Assembly: GCF_000350085.1 (NCBI RefSeq)
Contig: NZ_CAUM01000150.1
Coordinates: 62,001 to 126,000, forward strand
Direction: 5' to 3'
Length of the DNA stretch: 64,000 nt
From: Mesorhizobium metallidurans STM 2683
GTDB lineage: Bacteria > Pseudomonadota > Alphaproteobacteria > Rhizobiales > Rhizobiaceae
The position numbers and the translations under genes are program-made. The notes below the pieces were generated by a model that saw nothing but the letters and a program-made list of their open reading frames with translations, made no database searches and was not told the DNA's origin. This document shows positions 1 through 9,569 of this stretch, in pieces; the first letter of the stretch is position 1, and each line of letters starts with the position of its first letter.

Positions 1-475
1 TCTCCATGGTGCATTGGTCGGGCCGGTACGAATAGGGGGCTCCGAGATTGCCGCAGAGCTGCACCACCGTGACGTCCTGCAGGTCGGCATAGGACATGAT
101 GTCGGCGATCATATAGACGGTCCGTCCCCAGGCGACGCCGATGCGGTCGCCCTTCTTGACCAGTTCGAGAAAGACGTTGGCCGCCAGCACCGCGATGTCG
201 GTCGAGGGATCGGCGGCATGGCCGTTCTCCGGCGCGATCCAGACCGCATCGAGCTTCAGCGCGTCTTCCAGCTTGCGTGCCAGCACGTCGTCGGTGAAGA
301 GCTGTGTCGAAGTCGAGATGTTGACGATGCCGGTCTCGCGCGCCTTGCGCAGATACATGGCGACCGAGGCACGGGAAATCTTGAGCTGGCTGGCCACCTG
401 GTCCTGGCGCAGGCCATGGGCATAGTAGAGCCAGGCGGCCTTGTGGATAAGCTGTTCTGCCGGTCGGATCGCCAT
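1..475 (-). CDS. SorC-family sugar-binding transcriptional regulator (5' part only)
   Basis: The minus strand reads open from an ATG at 475 to the window edge, giving 158 residues of the N-terminal part. It begins MAIRPAEQLIHKAAWLYYAH, followed by a helix-turn-helix (QDQVASQLKISRASVAMYL) and then the start of the effector-binding domain (GDRIGVAWGRTVYMIADIM), as in SorC/DeoR-type regulators of sugar and polyol catabolism. An AGGGAG ribosome site lies just upstream. A slightly earlier ATG (478-480) is in another frame. The gene is divergent from the acyl-CoA synthetase, with about 200 bp between them that contain GTATAC-like repeats near 533-550. Its ligand and targets cannot be told because the rest of the gene lies outside the window. 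Confidence 0.85.
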   Translation of the reverse strand, partial: MAIRPAEQLIHKAAWLYYAHGLRQDQVASQLKISRASVAMYLRKARETGIVNISTSTQLFTDDVLARKLEDALKLDAVWIAPENGHAADPSTDIAVLAANVFLELVKKGDRIGVAWGRTVYMIADIMSYADLQDVTVVQLCGNLGAPYSYRPDQCTME

Positions 476-679
476 GCCATCTCCCTATCTGACATTATTC
501 ACGGCTCTCGACAAAAGTCAAACCGGGGCAGGATATACGCAGGGGTATACAATGTCCTTTCGCCGGCTGAATCTAGCTTACCGTTGTGCCAAATGCGTCT
601 TGTCGTAGCATCGTTGGTGGTGACGTCGCGCGAGGCCTGTGATTAGAAGTTCTCGAGAGACAAATGGGGGAGGACGGGG

Positions 680-2320
680 ATGGGCAATCCGTATGAACAG
701 GATCTCGACAGGAATGCCGCCAATTATCAGCCGCTGACGCCGCTGACCTATCTGGAGCGGGCGGCAAGCACCTATCCCGATCATGTCGCCATCATTCATG
801 GCCGCCAGCAAACCACCTACCGCGATTTCTGGCGCCGCTCCCTCAGGCTCGCCTCGGCGCTTTCAAAACATGGCATCGGCAAGGGCGACACCGTCACCGT
901 GATGCTCTCCAACACGCCGCCGATGCTGGAAGCGCATTTCGGCGTGCCGATGACCAAGGCAGTGCTTCATTCACTCAACACGCGCCTCGATGCCGCGGTC
1001 ATCGCCTTCCAGCTCGACCACGCCGAGACGAAAGTGCTGATTGTCGACCGCGAATTCGCCGGCGTCGTCAAAGAGGCGCTGGCCATGGCCAAGGTCAAGC
1101 CGCTGGTCATCGACTATGACGATCCCGAATACGCCGCCGATGCGCCCTATCCCAAGGGCGAGCGCATCGGCACGCTCGACTACGAGGCGTTTGTCGCCGG
1201 CGGCGACGAGGATTTCGCCTGGTCGATGCCCGACGACGAATGGAACGCGATCGCGCTCAACTACACCTCCGGCACCACAGGCAATCCCAAGGGCGTTGTC
1301 TCCCACCATCGCGGCGCGGCACTGATGGCCTACGCCAACACCATCCATGCCGGCATGGCCAAGCACGCCGTCTATCTCTGGACACTGCCGATGTTCCACT
1401 GCAACGGCTGGTGCTTTCCCTGGACGCTGGCCGTACAGGCCGGCACCCATGTCTGCCTGCGCTGGGTGCGGCCAAAGCCGATCTACGACGCCATCGCCGA
1501 CCATCGCGTCACCCATCTATGCGGCGCGCCGATCGTCATGTCGGTGCTGATCAACGCCAGGGATGAGGACAAGCGGGAATTCCCGCAAACCGTTACCTTC
1601 AACACGGCCGCGGCGCCCCCGCCGGAAGCCGTTCTGTCGGGCATGGCCGATGCGGGCTTCGCCGTCACCCATCTCTACGGCCTGACCGAGACCTACGGTC
1701 CGGCGGTCGTCAACGAATGGCATGGCGATTGGGACGGGCTGGACAAGGGTCCGAGGGCGGCGAAGAAGGCCAGGCAAGGCGTGCGCTATGCCGCGCTCGA
1801 AGGCCTGACGGTGATGGACCCCACGACGATGGAAAAAACCCCGGCCGATGGCGAGACGGTCGGCGAGGTCATGTTCCGCGGCAACATTGTCATGAAGGGC
1901 TATCTGAAGAACCGCAAGGCCAGCGACGAAGCCTTCGCCGGCGGCTGGTTCCACTCCGGCGACCTCGGCGTCATGCATCCCGATGGCTATATCCAGCTCA
2001 AGGACCGCTCCAAGGACATCATCATTTCCGGCGGCGAGAACATCTCCTCGATCGAGGTCGAGGAGGCGCTCTACAAGCATCCCGCCATCGCCTCCTGCGG
2101 CGTGGTCGCCAGAGCCGACGATCGATGGGGCGAGGTGCCGGTCGCCTATGTCGAGCTGAAGCCAGGCAAGACGGCGACCGAGGCGGAGATCATCGAGCAC
2201 TGCCGCTCGCTTCTTGCCCGTTTCAAGGTGCCGAAAGCGGTGATCTTTGCCGAGATCCCGAAGACCTCGACCGGCAAGATCCAGAAGTTCCGGCTGTGGG
2301 AAATGGCGAAGGAGGCTTAG
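680..2320 (+). CDS. AMP-forming acyl-CoA synthetase
   Basis: A 546-residue member of the ANL superfamily that activates a carboxylic acid to its CoA thioester through an acyl-adenylate. The P-loop-like motif YTSGTTGNPKG lies at about 195-205. It is followed by GLTETYG, the GWFHSGD motif and the C-terminal motif PKTSTGKIQK, whose lysine (about 533) is the expected adenylation lysine. The length and layout match the medium-chain and 3-methylmercaptopropionyl-CoA (DmdB-like) ligases, but no DMSP gene is nearby, so the substrate is left open. The ATG follows a GGGGAGGACGGGG purine-rich stretch. The gene stands alone, divergent from a SorC regulator and ahead of a palindromic repeat. Confidence 0.9.
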   Translation: MGNPYEQDLDRNAANYQPLTPLTYLERAASTYPDHVAIIHGRQQTTYRDFWRRSLRLASALSKHGIGKGDTVTVMLSNTPPMLEAHFGVPMTKAVLHSLNTRLDAAVIAFQLDHAETKVLIVDREFAGVVKEALAMAKVKPLVIDYDDPEYAADAPYPKGERIGTLDYEAFVAGGDEDFAWSMPDDEWNAIALNYTSGTTGNPKGVVSHHRGAALMAYANTIHAGMAKHAVYLWTLPMFHCNGWCFPWTLAVQAGTHVCLRWVRPKPIYDAIADHRVTHLCGAPIVMSVLINARDEDKREFPQTVTFNTAAAPPPEAVLSGMADAGFAVTHLYGLTETYGPAVVNEWHGDWDGLDKGPRAAKKARQGVRYAALEGLTVMDPTTMEKTPADGETVGEVMFRGNIVMKGYLKNRKASDEAFAGGWFHSGDLGVMHPDGYIQLKDRSKDIIISGGENISSIEVEEALYKHPAIASCGVVARADDRWGEVPVAYVELKPGKTATEAEIIEHCRSLLARFKVPKAVIFAEIPKTSTGKIQKFRLWEMAKEA

Positions 2321-2363
2321 GGTCTTCGGGAGCGGGATCAACCCGCGCTGTCGAGTTCCCGCC

Positions 2364-2465
2364 CACCCCCCTGTCCTGCCGGACATCTCCCCCGCAAGGG
2401 CGGAGATTGGATGTCGCCCCTGCTTTCGCCAATTGCCGGAGATGTCCGGCAGGACAGAGGGGGTG
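2364..2465. repeat. Palindromic intergenic element (RIME-like)
   Basis: A 20-nt arm at 2371-2390 (CTGTCCTGCCGGACATCTCC) is exactly complementary to 2438-2457, and C-rich and G-rich ends extend the match outward. This is the style of the rhizobial intergenic mosaic elements. It follows the acyl-CoA synthetase and could also act as a bidirectional stem-loop. With the promoter at 2552-2600 it fills most of the 304-bp gap before the TetR gene. Confidence 0.75.
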
Positions 2466-2551
2466 TGAAGGATCGCTACGTCTGGATCTTTTCGCCACTT
2501 CCCAATCCTTGTCACCATCTGTCACCAGTCGTACGCGTACGTCGAATCCGC

Positions 2552-2600
2552 TTGACAAGTGACGAATTTCGATTTACGATTGACGAAAGTTGAAATTCGT
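2552..2600 (+). promoter_or_regulatory. Probable promoter and operator of the tetR-RND operon
   Basis: TTGACA at 2552-2557 and TACGAT at 2575-2580 are 17 bp apart, a good sigma-70-type promoter. An inverted repeat ACGAATTTC (2562-2570) / GAAATTCGT (2592-2600) straddles the -10 box, the usual place for an autoregulatory TetR operator. The tetR start lies 25 bp downstream. Confidence 0.55.
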
Positions 2601-2624
2601 TACTCGTAAAAAAGACAGAGAGCC

Positions 2625-3230
2625 ATGTCTGAAGCTGCCCATATAGTGGCCGACCCCACCCGCCAGGAGAATGTGACGCGCATTCTCGACTGCGCCGAAC
2701 GCCTGTTTCGCCACTATGGCTACGGCAAGACCAATGTCGCCGACATCGCCCGCGAACTCGGCATGTCGCCGGCCAACATCTATCGTTTCTTTGCCTCCAA
2801 GGTCGAAATCCACCAGGCCGTGTGTGGCCGGATGCTCGGCGCAAGCTACAAGATGGCCTACGAGATTTCCCGCCTGCCGATCAGCGCCGAGGAACGGCTG
2901 CGGCGCTACGTGCACGCGCAGTACAAGATGACGATGGAGGTCATGCTCGACGACCAGAAGGTCCATGAGATGGTCATCGTCGCCCTCGAGCGTGATTGGG
3001 GCGTTATCGACAAGCATATCGACAGCATTCACGATCTGTTCGCCGAGGTGATCCGCGAGGGCATCGAAGCCGGCGAGTTTGCCGACCAGGATCCGGTGAT
3101 CGCGTCGCGCTGCTTCGGCGCCGCCACGGTCATCCTGTGCCACCCGCAGATGGTGGCGCAGTGTCTTGCCAAGACCAACCGGGCAATGCCCGACGATCTC
3201 ATCGATTATGCGATCAGAGCCTTGAAGTAA
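2625..3230 (+). CDS. TetR/AcrR-family repressor of the adjacent RND efflux operon
   Basis: A 201-residue regulator. The N-terminal helix-turn-helix is clear (ILDCAERLFRHYGYGKTNVA, then IARELGMSPANIYRFFASK, about residues 20-65). The C-terminal ligand domain is of the TetR type. It is the first gene of a co-directional set with a membrane-fusion protein (58 bp downstream) and an RND pump, the normal arrangement for a drug-responsive local repressor. An inverted repeat overlapping its promoter supports autoregulation. The ligand cannot be predicted. Confidence 0.88.
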   Translation: MSEAAHIVADPTRQENVTRILDCAERLFRHYGYGKTNVADIARELGMSPANIYRFFASKVEIHQAVCGRMLGASYKMAYEISRLPISAEERLRRYVHAQYKMTMEVMLDDQKVHEMVIVALERDWGVIDKHIDSIHDLFAEVIREGIEAGEFADQDPVIASRCFGAATVILCHPQMVAQCLAKTNRAMPDDLIDYAIRALK

Positions 3231-3288
3231 TAGCCGCCGCCCGCCGGGCGTCGGTGTCGACAATTCATCTCCAGTCAGGAGCGCGAAA

Positions 3289-4431
3289 GTGTCTTTGTCC
3301 AGTTCCATCATCCGCAGGCTGCCAGTTGCTGGCCTGATCGTCGCCACGCTCGGGCTCGCCGGCTGCTCGCAAGAGAAGGCGGAAGTCAAGGAGATCATTC
3401 GCCCGGTCAAGGTGGTCGAGATCGCCAAGGCGAATGATACCCGCGAGATCTCCTACTCCGGCTCGGTGCGAGCCCGCACCGAGATGAATCTTGGCTTCCG
3501 CATCAACGGCAAGATCACCGAGCGCCTCGTCGATATCGGCGAGCGGGTGAAGCCGGGCGATGTTCTTGCCCGCATCGATCCCGCCGACTACGAGCTCTCG
3601 GTCGGCAGCGCCAAGGCGGCACTTGATGCCGCCGAAAGGGGGGTCGAGACAGCAGGTCTTGCGCGCCGTCGCGCCGAACAATTGTTTGCCAGGAACGTCT
3701 CGTCGAAATCGCAGCTCGAACAGGCAACCCTCAGCTACGATCAGGCGGTTGCCACCCGGGATTCCGCCCGGTCATCGCTGGACCAGGCGAAAAACCAGGT
3801 CCTTTACACCGACCTCAAGGCGGACAGGAACGGCATCGTCACATCAGTTGCCGCCGATGTCGGCCAGGTGGTCGGCTCCGGCAGTCCGGTGGTAACCGTT
3901 GCCGTCGATGGCGAAAAGGAAGTGCTGATCGCCGTTCCGGAAATGGATATCGCCCAGTTCAAGCCGGGCAAGGACGTCAAGGCAGGCTTCTGGTCCGACG
4001 ATGCGCTGACACTCGACGGCAAGGTCCGCGAGGTCGCCGGCAGCGCCGATCAGCAATCGCGTACCTTTGCCGTTCGTGTCAGCCTGCCAAACGATCCGCG
4101 CGTGCTTCTCGGCATGACCGCGACCATTGAAGCCTCTGTGTCTAACAGCCAGCAAAGCGTTGCGATCCCGTTGAGCGCGCTGGCGCAGAAAGACGGCCAG
4201 AAGATCGTCTGGACCGTGGACCGCAACGGCGACACCGTCCATGCGCGCCCGGTCAAGATCGCCGAATTCGCTCCCGACGGCGTGCGTGTTGCCGAGGGGT
4301 TGAAGCCCGGCGACGTCGTCGTCGCTGCCGGAACGCAGTTCATGACCGAGAATCTGAAAGTAAAGCTTTCCGGCGATGCGGCGCAGCAGTCCGCATCGGC
4401 CGATGGCGACACCACCAGCAGCCTGCGCTGA
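3289..4431 (+). CDS. RND efflux periplasmic adaptor (membrane fusion) lipoprotein
   Basis: A 380-residue HlyD/AcrA-family adaptor linking the inner-membrane pump to an outer-membrane channel. A signal peptide with lipobox LAGC (residues 23-26) predicts a lipoprotein anchored through Cys26. Next come the barrel-sandwich halves (NLGFRINGKITERLVDIGER and the matching VTSVAADVGQVV) flanking an alpha-hairpin of about 70 residues, then a beta-barrel domain. The GTG start has a CAGGAG ribosome site. It is followed by the RND pump gene. No TolC-type gene is in the window, so the channel is probably encoded elsewhere. Confidence 0.92.
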   Translation: MSLSSSIIRRLPVAGLIVATLGLAGCSQEKAEVKEIIRPVKVVEIAKANDTREISYSGSVRARTEMNLGFRINGKITERLVDIGERVKPGDVLARIDPADYELSVGSAKAALDAAERGVETAGLARRRAEQLFARNVSSKSQLEQATLSYDQAVATRDSARSSLDQAKNQVLYTDLKADRNGIVTSVAADVGQVVGSGSPVVTVAVDGEKEVLIAVPEMDIAQFKPGKDVKAGFWSDDALTLDGKVREVAGSADQQSRTFAVRVSLPNDPRVLLGMTATIEASVSNSQQSVAIPLSALAQKDGQKIVWTVDRNGDTVHARPVKIAEFAPDGVRVAEGLKPGDVVVAAGTQFMTENLKVKLSGDAAQQSASADGDTTSSLR

Positions 4432-4679
4432 AGCGCAGGCGAAATGAAAGCCCCACTTGTCATTGCCCAGGCGCAAGCCACGGGTTGAGTGGGTCATGGT
4501 TTCCGGGCGGTGAGTGCCCGATTGTCGAGACGCGAGGTCGATGTACCCCCCACATCGATCCTCGTGCCCCACCACGACGAGTGTCTCTCCGCTCGGAAAG
4601 CCTCGCCGCCCGGAAGCCAGATCGAAAATTCATGAGCAGCAAGCGGGTACGCTGCCGATCAATTGAACAGGACTGCGTC

Positions 4680-7600
4680 ATGACCACCGACAGTACAGAA
4701 AAGCGGCCTTTCAATCTTTCGCGCTGGGCAATCGGCCACCCGAGCATTGCGCGGTTTCTGTTCGGCCTGATCATCATTGCCGGGGCACTCGGCCTGATGC
4801 GCATGGGTCAGAAGGAAGATCCGGATTTCACCTTCCGCGTCATGGTCGTCCAGGCCGTCTGGCCGGGCTCCTCGATCAAGGAGATGGAGGACCAGGTCGT
4901 CAACAAGATCGAACGCAAGCTGCAGGAAACGCCGCATCTCGATTTCGTCCGCTCCTACACCCGCGCCGGCAGCGCCATCATTACGGTTCAGATCAAGGGC
5001 GACACCAACCCGGCGCAGGTGGCGGATGCTTTCTACCAGGTGCGCAAGAAGGTCGGCGACATTTCAGGCGATCTGCCGCAAGGATTGCTCGGCCCGTACT
5101 TCAACGACGAGTTCGGCGATACTTTCATCACGCTGCATTCGATCAGCGGCGACGGCTACAGCTATCCCGAGCTGAAGAAATTCGCCATCCAGGCGCGCGA
5201 CATGCTGCTGACGACGCCCGGCGTCGAAAAGGCTGTCATCATCGGCGACCAGCCCGAAAAGCTCTATATCGATGTTTCGTCAAAGACGCTTGCCGAACGT
5301 GGCCTGACGCTCACCGATCTGCAGAATGCGATCAAGGGGCAGAACAATGTCGATCCGGCGGGCTCGGTCGATACCGGAACGAACTCGGTGCGCATCTCGG
5401 TCGAGGGCGACGTTACCAAGGCTGCCGACATCCGCGAACTTCGCTTGCGCGCCGGCAACCAGGTGACGCGGCTGGGCGACATCGCGACCGTGACCTCCGG
5501 CCTCGAAGACCCCTATCAGCGCAAGTACCGCTATAACGGCCACGACAGCGTCCAGCTCGGCGTCGTCATGGCCAAGGGCTTCAACGTCAAAGACGTCGGC
5601 AAGGATGTCGAGGCGACCTACAAGCGCTTCGAGGAAGGGCTGCCCTATGGCGTTGCGGTCGACCAGATTTCCGACCAGCCTGAGGTCGTCAAGGACGCAG
5701 TCAACGAGTTCATGGAGGCGCTCGGCGAGGCGCTGCTGATCGTGCTCGTCGTCTCGTTCCTGTCGATCGGCTGGCGTTCCGGCCTGGTGATCGCGATCGC
5801 CATTCCGCTGGTGCTGGCGGCCACTTTCGCCATTATGTACGAGATCGGCATCGATCTGCAGCGCATCTCGCTCGGCGCATTGATCATTGCGCTCGGCCTT
5901 CTGGTCGACGACGCCATGATCGTCGTCGAGATGATGGAACGAAAGCTCGAGGAAGGATTGGTCAAGATCGAGGCGGCGAGTTTCGCCTACACCTCGACGG
6001 CCTTCCCGATGCTGACCGGCACGCTGATCACCACCGCCGGCTTCATCCCCGTCGGCTTTGCCGCATCGACCGCCGGCGAATATGTGCGCACGCTGTTCTA
6101 CGTTGTCGGCATCGCGCTGGTCGTGTCCTGGTTCGTGGCGGTTTATTTCACGCCCTGGCTCGGCCACATGATCCTCAAGCAGCGCAAGCATGCCGGCAGC
6201 CATCACGATGCCTTCGACACAAGCTTCTACCGCCGGCTGCGCGCCACGGTCGGCTGGGCCGTGCGCCACCGCGTCATCGTGCTGGTCATGACATTGATGA
6301 CCTTTGCCACCAGTCTCTGGGCATTCCAGTTCATCCCGCAGAACTTCTTCCCGCAATCGTCGCGTCCGGAAATCCTTGTCGATCTCTGGCTGCCGGAAGG
6401 CACCAGCATCAAGGAAGTGGAGACGCAGGCCAAGGCGCTCGAAGCCAGGATGATGGACGACCCAGACAAGCGCTTCATCGCCACCTATATCGGCGAAGGC
6501 GCGCCGCGCTTCTTCCTGCCGCTCGACCAGCAGCTACGCAATCCGAACTTCGCCCAGCTCCTGGTGATGGCCAAGGACGAGCCGGCCCGCGAACGGCTGA
6601 TCATCAAGCTGCGCACCATCCTGGCGCAGGACTTCCCGTCGATCCGCGCCAAGGTCGACCGCCTGTTCCTCGGTCCGCCGACCGGCTGGCCGGTGCAGAT
6701 GCGCGTCATGGGCCCGGACCGCCAGGAGGTGCGCCGCATCGCCGACGAGGTGAAGGCGAAGTTCCAGGCAAATCCGCTGCTCGGCGCCGTGCACGACGAC
6801 TGGCTGGAGCCGGTGCCGGCGATGAAGCTGGTCATCGACCAGGATCGCGCCCGTGCGCTCGGCGTCACCTCGCAACGCATTCGCCAGATGCTGCAGGCGA
6901 CGATGTCCGGCGCGCCGCTCGACGATTTCCGCGACGGCGAGGAGACGGTTTCCATCGTCGCCCGAGAGCCGGAGGCAAGCCGCAAGCTGCTGTCGTCGGT
7001 CGACTCCGTCTACATCCCGACGGATTTCGGCGGCTTCGTGCCGCTGTCGCAGGTGGCCAAGGTCGTGCCGGTGCTGGAGCAGGGCGTCGAATGGCGGCGC
7101 GACCGCCTGCCGACCATCAGCGTGCGCGCCACGCTGCCGGACGGCGTGCAGTCGAACGATGTCGTCACCAAGATGTACAACGACATCAAGGGCCTGCGCG
7201 ACGGTCTGGCGCCCGGCTACAAGATCGAGATCCAGGGCGGTGCCGAGGATTCGGCCGAAAGCCAGGCCTCGATTGCCGCGAAAGCTCCGATCATGCTGGC
7301 CGTCATCGTCGTGCTGTTGATGATCCAGCTGCAGCATTTCGGCAAGGCGATGCTGGTGCTGGCGACCGGCCCGCTTGGCATCATTGGTGCTGCCGCCGCA
7401 CTGCTGATCAGCGGCGCCCCGTTCGGCTTCGTCGCCATCCTCGGCGTCATTGCGCTGCTCGGCATCATCATGCGCAATTCGATCATCCTGGTCGACCAGA
7501 TCGACCAGGATATAGCGAGAGGCATGGAGCGCTCGGAGGCCATCGTCGGCTCGGCCGTCCGCCGTTTCCGGCCGATCGTGCTGACGGCGATGACGGCGGT

Positions 7601-7826
7601 GCTGGCGCTGATCCCGATCTCGCGCGCCGTCTTCTGGGGTCCGCTCGCCTATGCCATGATGGGCGGCATCCTGGTTGCCACCGTGCTCACCATCCTTGTC
7701 CTTCCGGCAGGCTACGCCCTGTTCTTCGGCCGGGAGCCCAAGAAGGCTGCCGAGCAGGCGCCCGAGACAGGGCAGGCGGAAGAAAGCGAAAGGCCGCAAC
7801 TGCAACTGCCCCTGGCGGCCGAGTGA
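4680..7826 (+). CDS. RND-family efflux pump, inner-membrane transporter (AcrB/CzcA-like)
   Basis: From the ATG at 4680 the product is 1048 residues, the usual RND length. I chose this start because homology begins directly after it (FNLSRWAIGHPSIARFLFG, the first transmembrane helix) and AACAGGA lies upstream; an ATG at 4632 is an alternative. Two large periplasmic loops alternate with twelve predicted helices. Helix 4 carries the GLLVDDAMIVVE signature with the paired aspartates used in proton relay. The export substrate is unknown. It works with the upstream adaptor lipoprotein. The 248 bp between the two genes show no other coding signal. Confidence 0.92.
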   Translation: MTTDSTEKRPFNLSRWAIGHPSIARFLFGLIIIAGALGLMRMGQKEDPDFTFRVMVVQAVWPGSSIKEMEDQVVNKIERKLQETPHLDFVRSYTRAGSAIITVQIKGDTNPAQVADAFYQVRKKVGDISGDLPQGLLGPYFNDEFGDTFITLHSISGDGYSYPELKKFAIQARDMLLTTPGVEKAVIIGDQPEKLYIDVSSKTLAERGLTLTDLQNAIKGQNNVDPAGSVDTGTNSVRISVEGDVTKAADIRELRLRAGNQVTRLGDIATVTSGLEDPYQRKYRYNGHDSVQLGVVMAKGFNVKDVGKDVEATYKRFEEGLPYGVAVDQISDQPEVVKDAVNEFMEALGEALLIVLVVSFLSIGWRSGLVIAIAIPLVLAATFAIMYEIGIDLQRISLGALIIALGLLVDDAMIVVEMMERKLEEGLVKIEAASFAYTSTAFPMLTGTLITTAGFIPVGFAASTAGEYVRTLFYVVGIALVVSWFVAVYFTPWLGHMILKQRKHAGSHHDAFDTSFYRRLRATVGWAVRHRVIVLVMTLMTFATSLWAFQFIPQNFFPQSSRPEILVDLWLPEGTSIKEVETQAKALEARMMDDPDKRFIATYIGEGAPRFFLPLDQQLRNPNFAQLLVMAKDEPARERLIIKLRTILAQDFPSIRAKVDRLFLGPPTGWPVQMRVMGPDRQEVRRIADEVKAKFQANPLLGAVHDDWLEPVPAMKLVIDQDRARALGVTSQRIRQMLQATMSGAPLDDFRDGEETVSIVAREPEASRKLLSSVDSVYIPTDFGGFVPLSQVAKVVPVLEQGVEWRRDRLPTISVRATLPDGVQSNDVVTKMYNDIKGLRDGLAPGYKIEIQGGAEDSAESQASIAAKAPIMLAVIVVLLMIQLQHFGKAMLVLATGPLGIIGAAAALLISGAPFGFVAILGVIALLGIIMRNSIILVDQIDQDIARGMERSEAIVGSAVRRFRPIVLTAMTAVLALIPISRAVFWGPLAYAMMGGILVATVLTILVLPAGYALFFGREPKKAAEQAPETGQAEESERPQLQLPLAAE

Positions 7827-7950
7827 TCTTTGCTGGCGCATAGGATGCGCCGGTCAAAAAATGCTAGAACGCCGTACGTCTGACGTGCGGCGTTGTGGCG
7901 TCCTCCATTACAGGGCGGTCACTTGGCTGCCTGTCACATGGAGGAAAATC

Positions 7951-9444
7951 ATGACCCTGGCTCAGGCCTCGATAGAACTTCGCCTGCCGATCGACGGGCG
8001 CCATCGGCAGATGTTCATCGATGGCGCCTGGGTCGGCGCCCGCTCGGGCCTGACCATCGAGACCCGTAATCCTGCGACCGGCGCGGTCATCGCCACCGTG
8101 CCGCGCGGCGACCGCCGGGATATCGACTTGGCCGTCGCCGCGGCACGCAGAGCCTTCGATGGACCGTGGAGCCGGTTCAAGCCCTATGAGCGGCAGGTGC
8201 TGCTTCTCAGGATCGCCGACCTTTTCGAAAAGCACTGGGAGGAGATCAGCCGGTCGGACACGACCGACATGGGCATGCCGGTCGTGCGCACCCGCGCCAA
8301 CCGCAACCGCGTCATCGGCATGTTGCGCTATTATGCCGGCATGGCGACAGCGCTGCATGGCGAGACGATCGAAAACTCGCTGCCGGGTGAGGTCGTCTCC
8401 TTCACGCGCAAGGAGCCGGTCGGTGTTGTCGGCGCCATCATCCCCTGGAACGCACCGACCGCCGCCTCAACCTGGAAGATCGGACCGGCGCTGGCGACAG
8501 GCTGCACGATCGTGCTGAAACCGTCGGAAGAGGCGCCGCTGACGCCGCTCCTGATCGCCGACATCATGAACGAGGCCGGCGTGCCGCCGGGCGTCGTCAA
8601 CATCGTTACCGGCACCGGCGCGGAGGCAGGCGCGGCCCTTGCCGAGCATATGGGCGTCGATAAGATCGTCTTCACCGGCTCGACGGCGACCGGACAGTCG
8701 ATCGTCCGCGCTTCGGCCGGCAATCTCAAGCGCGTTTCGCTGGAACTCGGCGGCAAGTCGCCGGTCATCGTCTGCGCCGACGCCGATCTCGACAGAGCGG
8801 TGCCGGTGGCGGCGATGTCGGTGTTCGCCAATTCCGGCCAGATCTGCATTGCCGGCTCGCGCCTGTTCGTCGAGCGCTCCATCCATGACGAGTTCGTCGA
8901 GCGGCTGGCGGCCTATGCCAAGGGTCTCAGGATCGGCGACGGCATCGACCCGGCAACCGAGATCGGCCCATTGGTTTCGCTGCGGCAGCTCGAACGGGTC
9001 ACCGGCTACCTCGAAGCCGGTACGGCCGAGGGCGCGACGCTCGTCACTGGCGGCGCTCGGCTGACGGAAGGCGCGCTCGCCGCCGGCAATTTCGTCGCCC
9101 CGACCGTCTTTGCCGGCGTCTCGGACGAGATGAGGATCGCGCGTGAGGAGATCTTCGGACCGGTCATTTCGGCGTTGCCGTTCGACACGCTGGACGAAGC
9201 GGTCGAACGCGCCAACAACACCCCCTATGGCCTTGCCGCCGGGATCTTCACCCGCAATATCACGACCGCGCACCAGCTATCCCGAAAGATTCGCGCCGGC
9301 TCGGTCTGGGTCAACACCTATCACGCCATCGACCCGGCCGTATCCTTCGGCGGCTACAAGATGAGCGGCTACGGTCGCGAGGGGGGCGCCGAGCACCTCG
9401 ACGAATATCTCAACACCAAGGGCGTGTTCATCAAGATCGACTGA
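7951..9444 (+). CDS. NAD(P)-dependent aldehyde dehydrogenase
   Basis: A 497-residue classical ALDH. It shows the substrate-proximal PWNAP motif (about 165), the nucleotide motif FTGSTATGQ, catalytic Glu265 in LELGGKSP and catalytic Cys299 in SGQICIAGS. The C-terminal FGGYKMSGYGREGG motif is also present. The start follows GGAGG at 7940-7944. The sequence is of the broad betaine-aldehyde and gamma-aminobutyraldehyde dehydrogenase type, but specificity cannot be fixed. It precedes the hydrolase/ABC operon, whose own operator lies in between, so it is probably a separate transcription unit. Confidence 0.9.
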   Translation: MTLAQASIELRLPIDGRHRQMFIDGAWVGARSGLTIETRNPATGAVIATVPRGDRRDIDLAVAAARRAFDGPWSRFKPYERQVLLLRIADLFEKHWEEISRSDTTDMGMPVVRTRANRNRVIGMLRYYAGMATALHGETIENSLPGEVVSFTRKEPVGVVGAIIPWNAPTAASTWKIGPALATGCTIVLKPSEEAPLTPLLIADIMNEAGVPPGVVNIVTGTGAEAGAALAEHMGVDKIVFTGSTATGQSIVRASAGNLKRVSLELGGKSPVIVCADADLDRAVPVAAMSVFANSGQICIAGSRLFVERSIHDEFVERLAAYAKGLRIGDGIDPATEIGPLVSLRQLERVTGYLEAGTAEGATLVTGGARLTEGALAAGNFVAPTVFAGVSDEMRIAREEIFGPVISALPFDTLDEAVERANNTPYGLAAGIFTRNITTAHQLSRKIRAGSVWVNTYHAIDPAVSFGGYKMSGYGREGGAEHLDEYLNTKGVFIKID

Positions 9445-9513
9445 GCGGTCGTGCACATTCTTCAGCCGCCTCAAGTTCGCATTTGACGCCAAAAAGCGGG
9501 CAGCGGGATTGCG

Positions 9514-9559
9514 CGTTAAATCACCTTGTTGTACGAACGTTCAACAAGGTGATTTAACG
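9514..9559 (+). promoter_or_regulatory. Long palindromic operator ahead of the hydrolase/ABC/tetR operon
   Basis: Arms of 18 nt (CGTTAAATCACCTTGTTG at 9514-9531 and its exact reverse complement at 9542-9559) flank 10 nt. The inner 22 bp (9526-9547) have the form TTGTTGnACG-nn-CGTnCAACAA and recur almost unchanged at 21434-21455. The site ends 10 bp before the GTG of the first gene, so bound protein would block transcription or initiation. The likely ligand is the TetR protein encoded at the end of the same operon. Confidence 0.7.
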
Positions 9560-9569
9560 AGTACCTGCC

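Noticed and set aside
4485..4679. A 65-residue N-terminal extension of the RND pump
   Set aside because: The extension has no transmembrane or family similarity; the first conserved helix starts just after the ATG at 4680, which has its own ribosome site.
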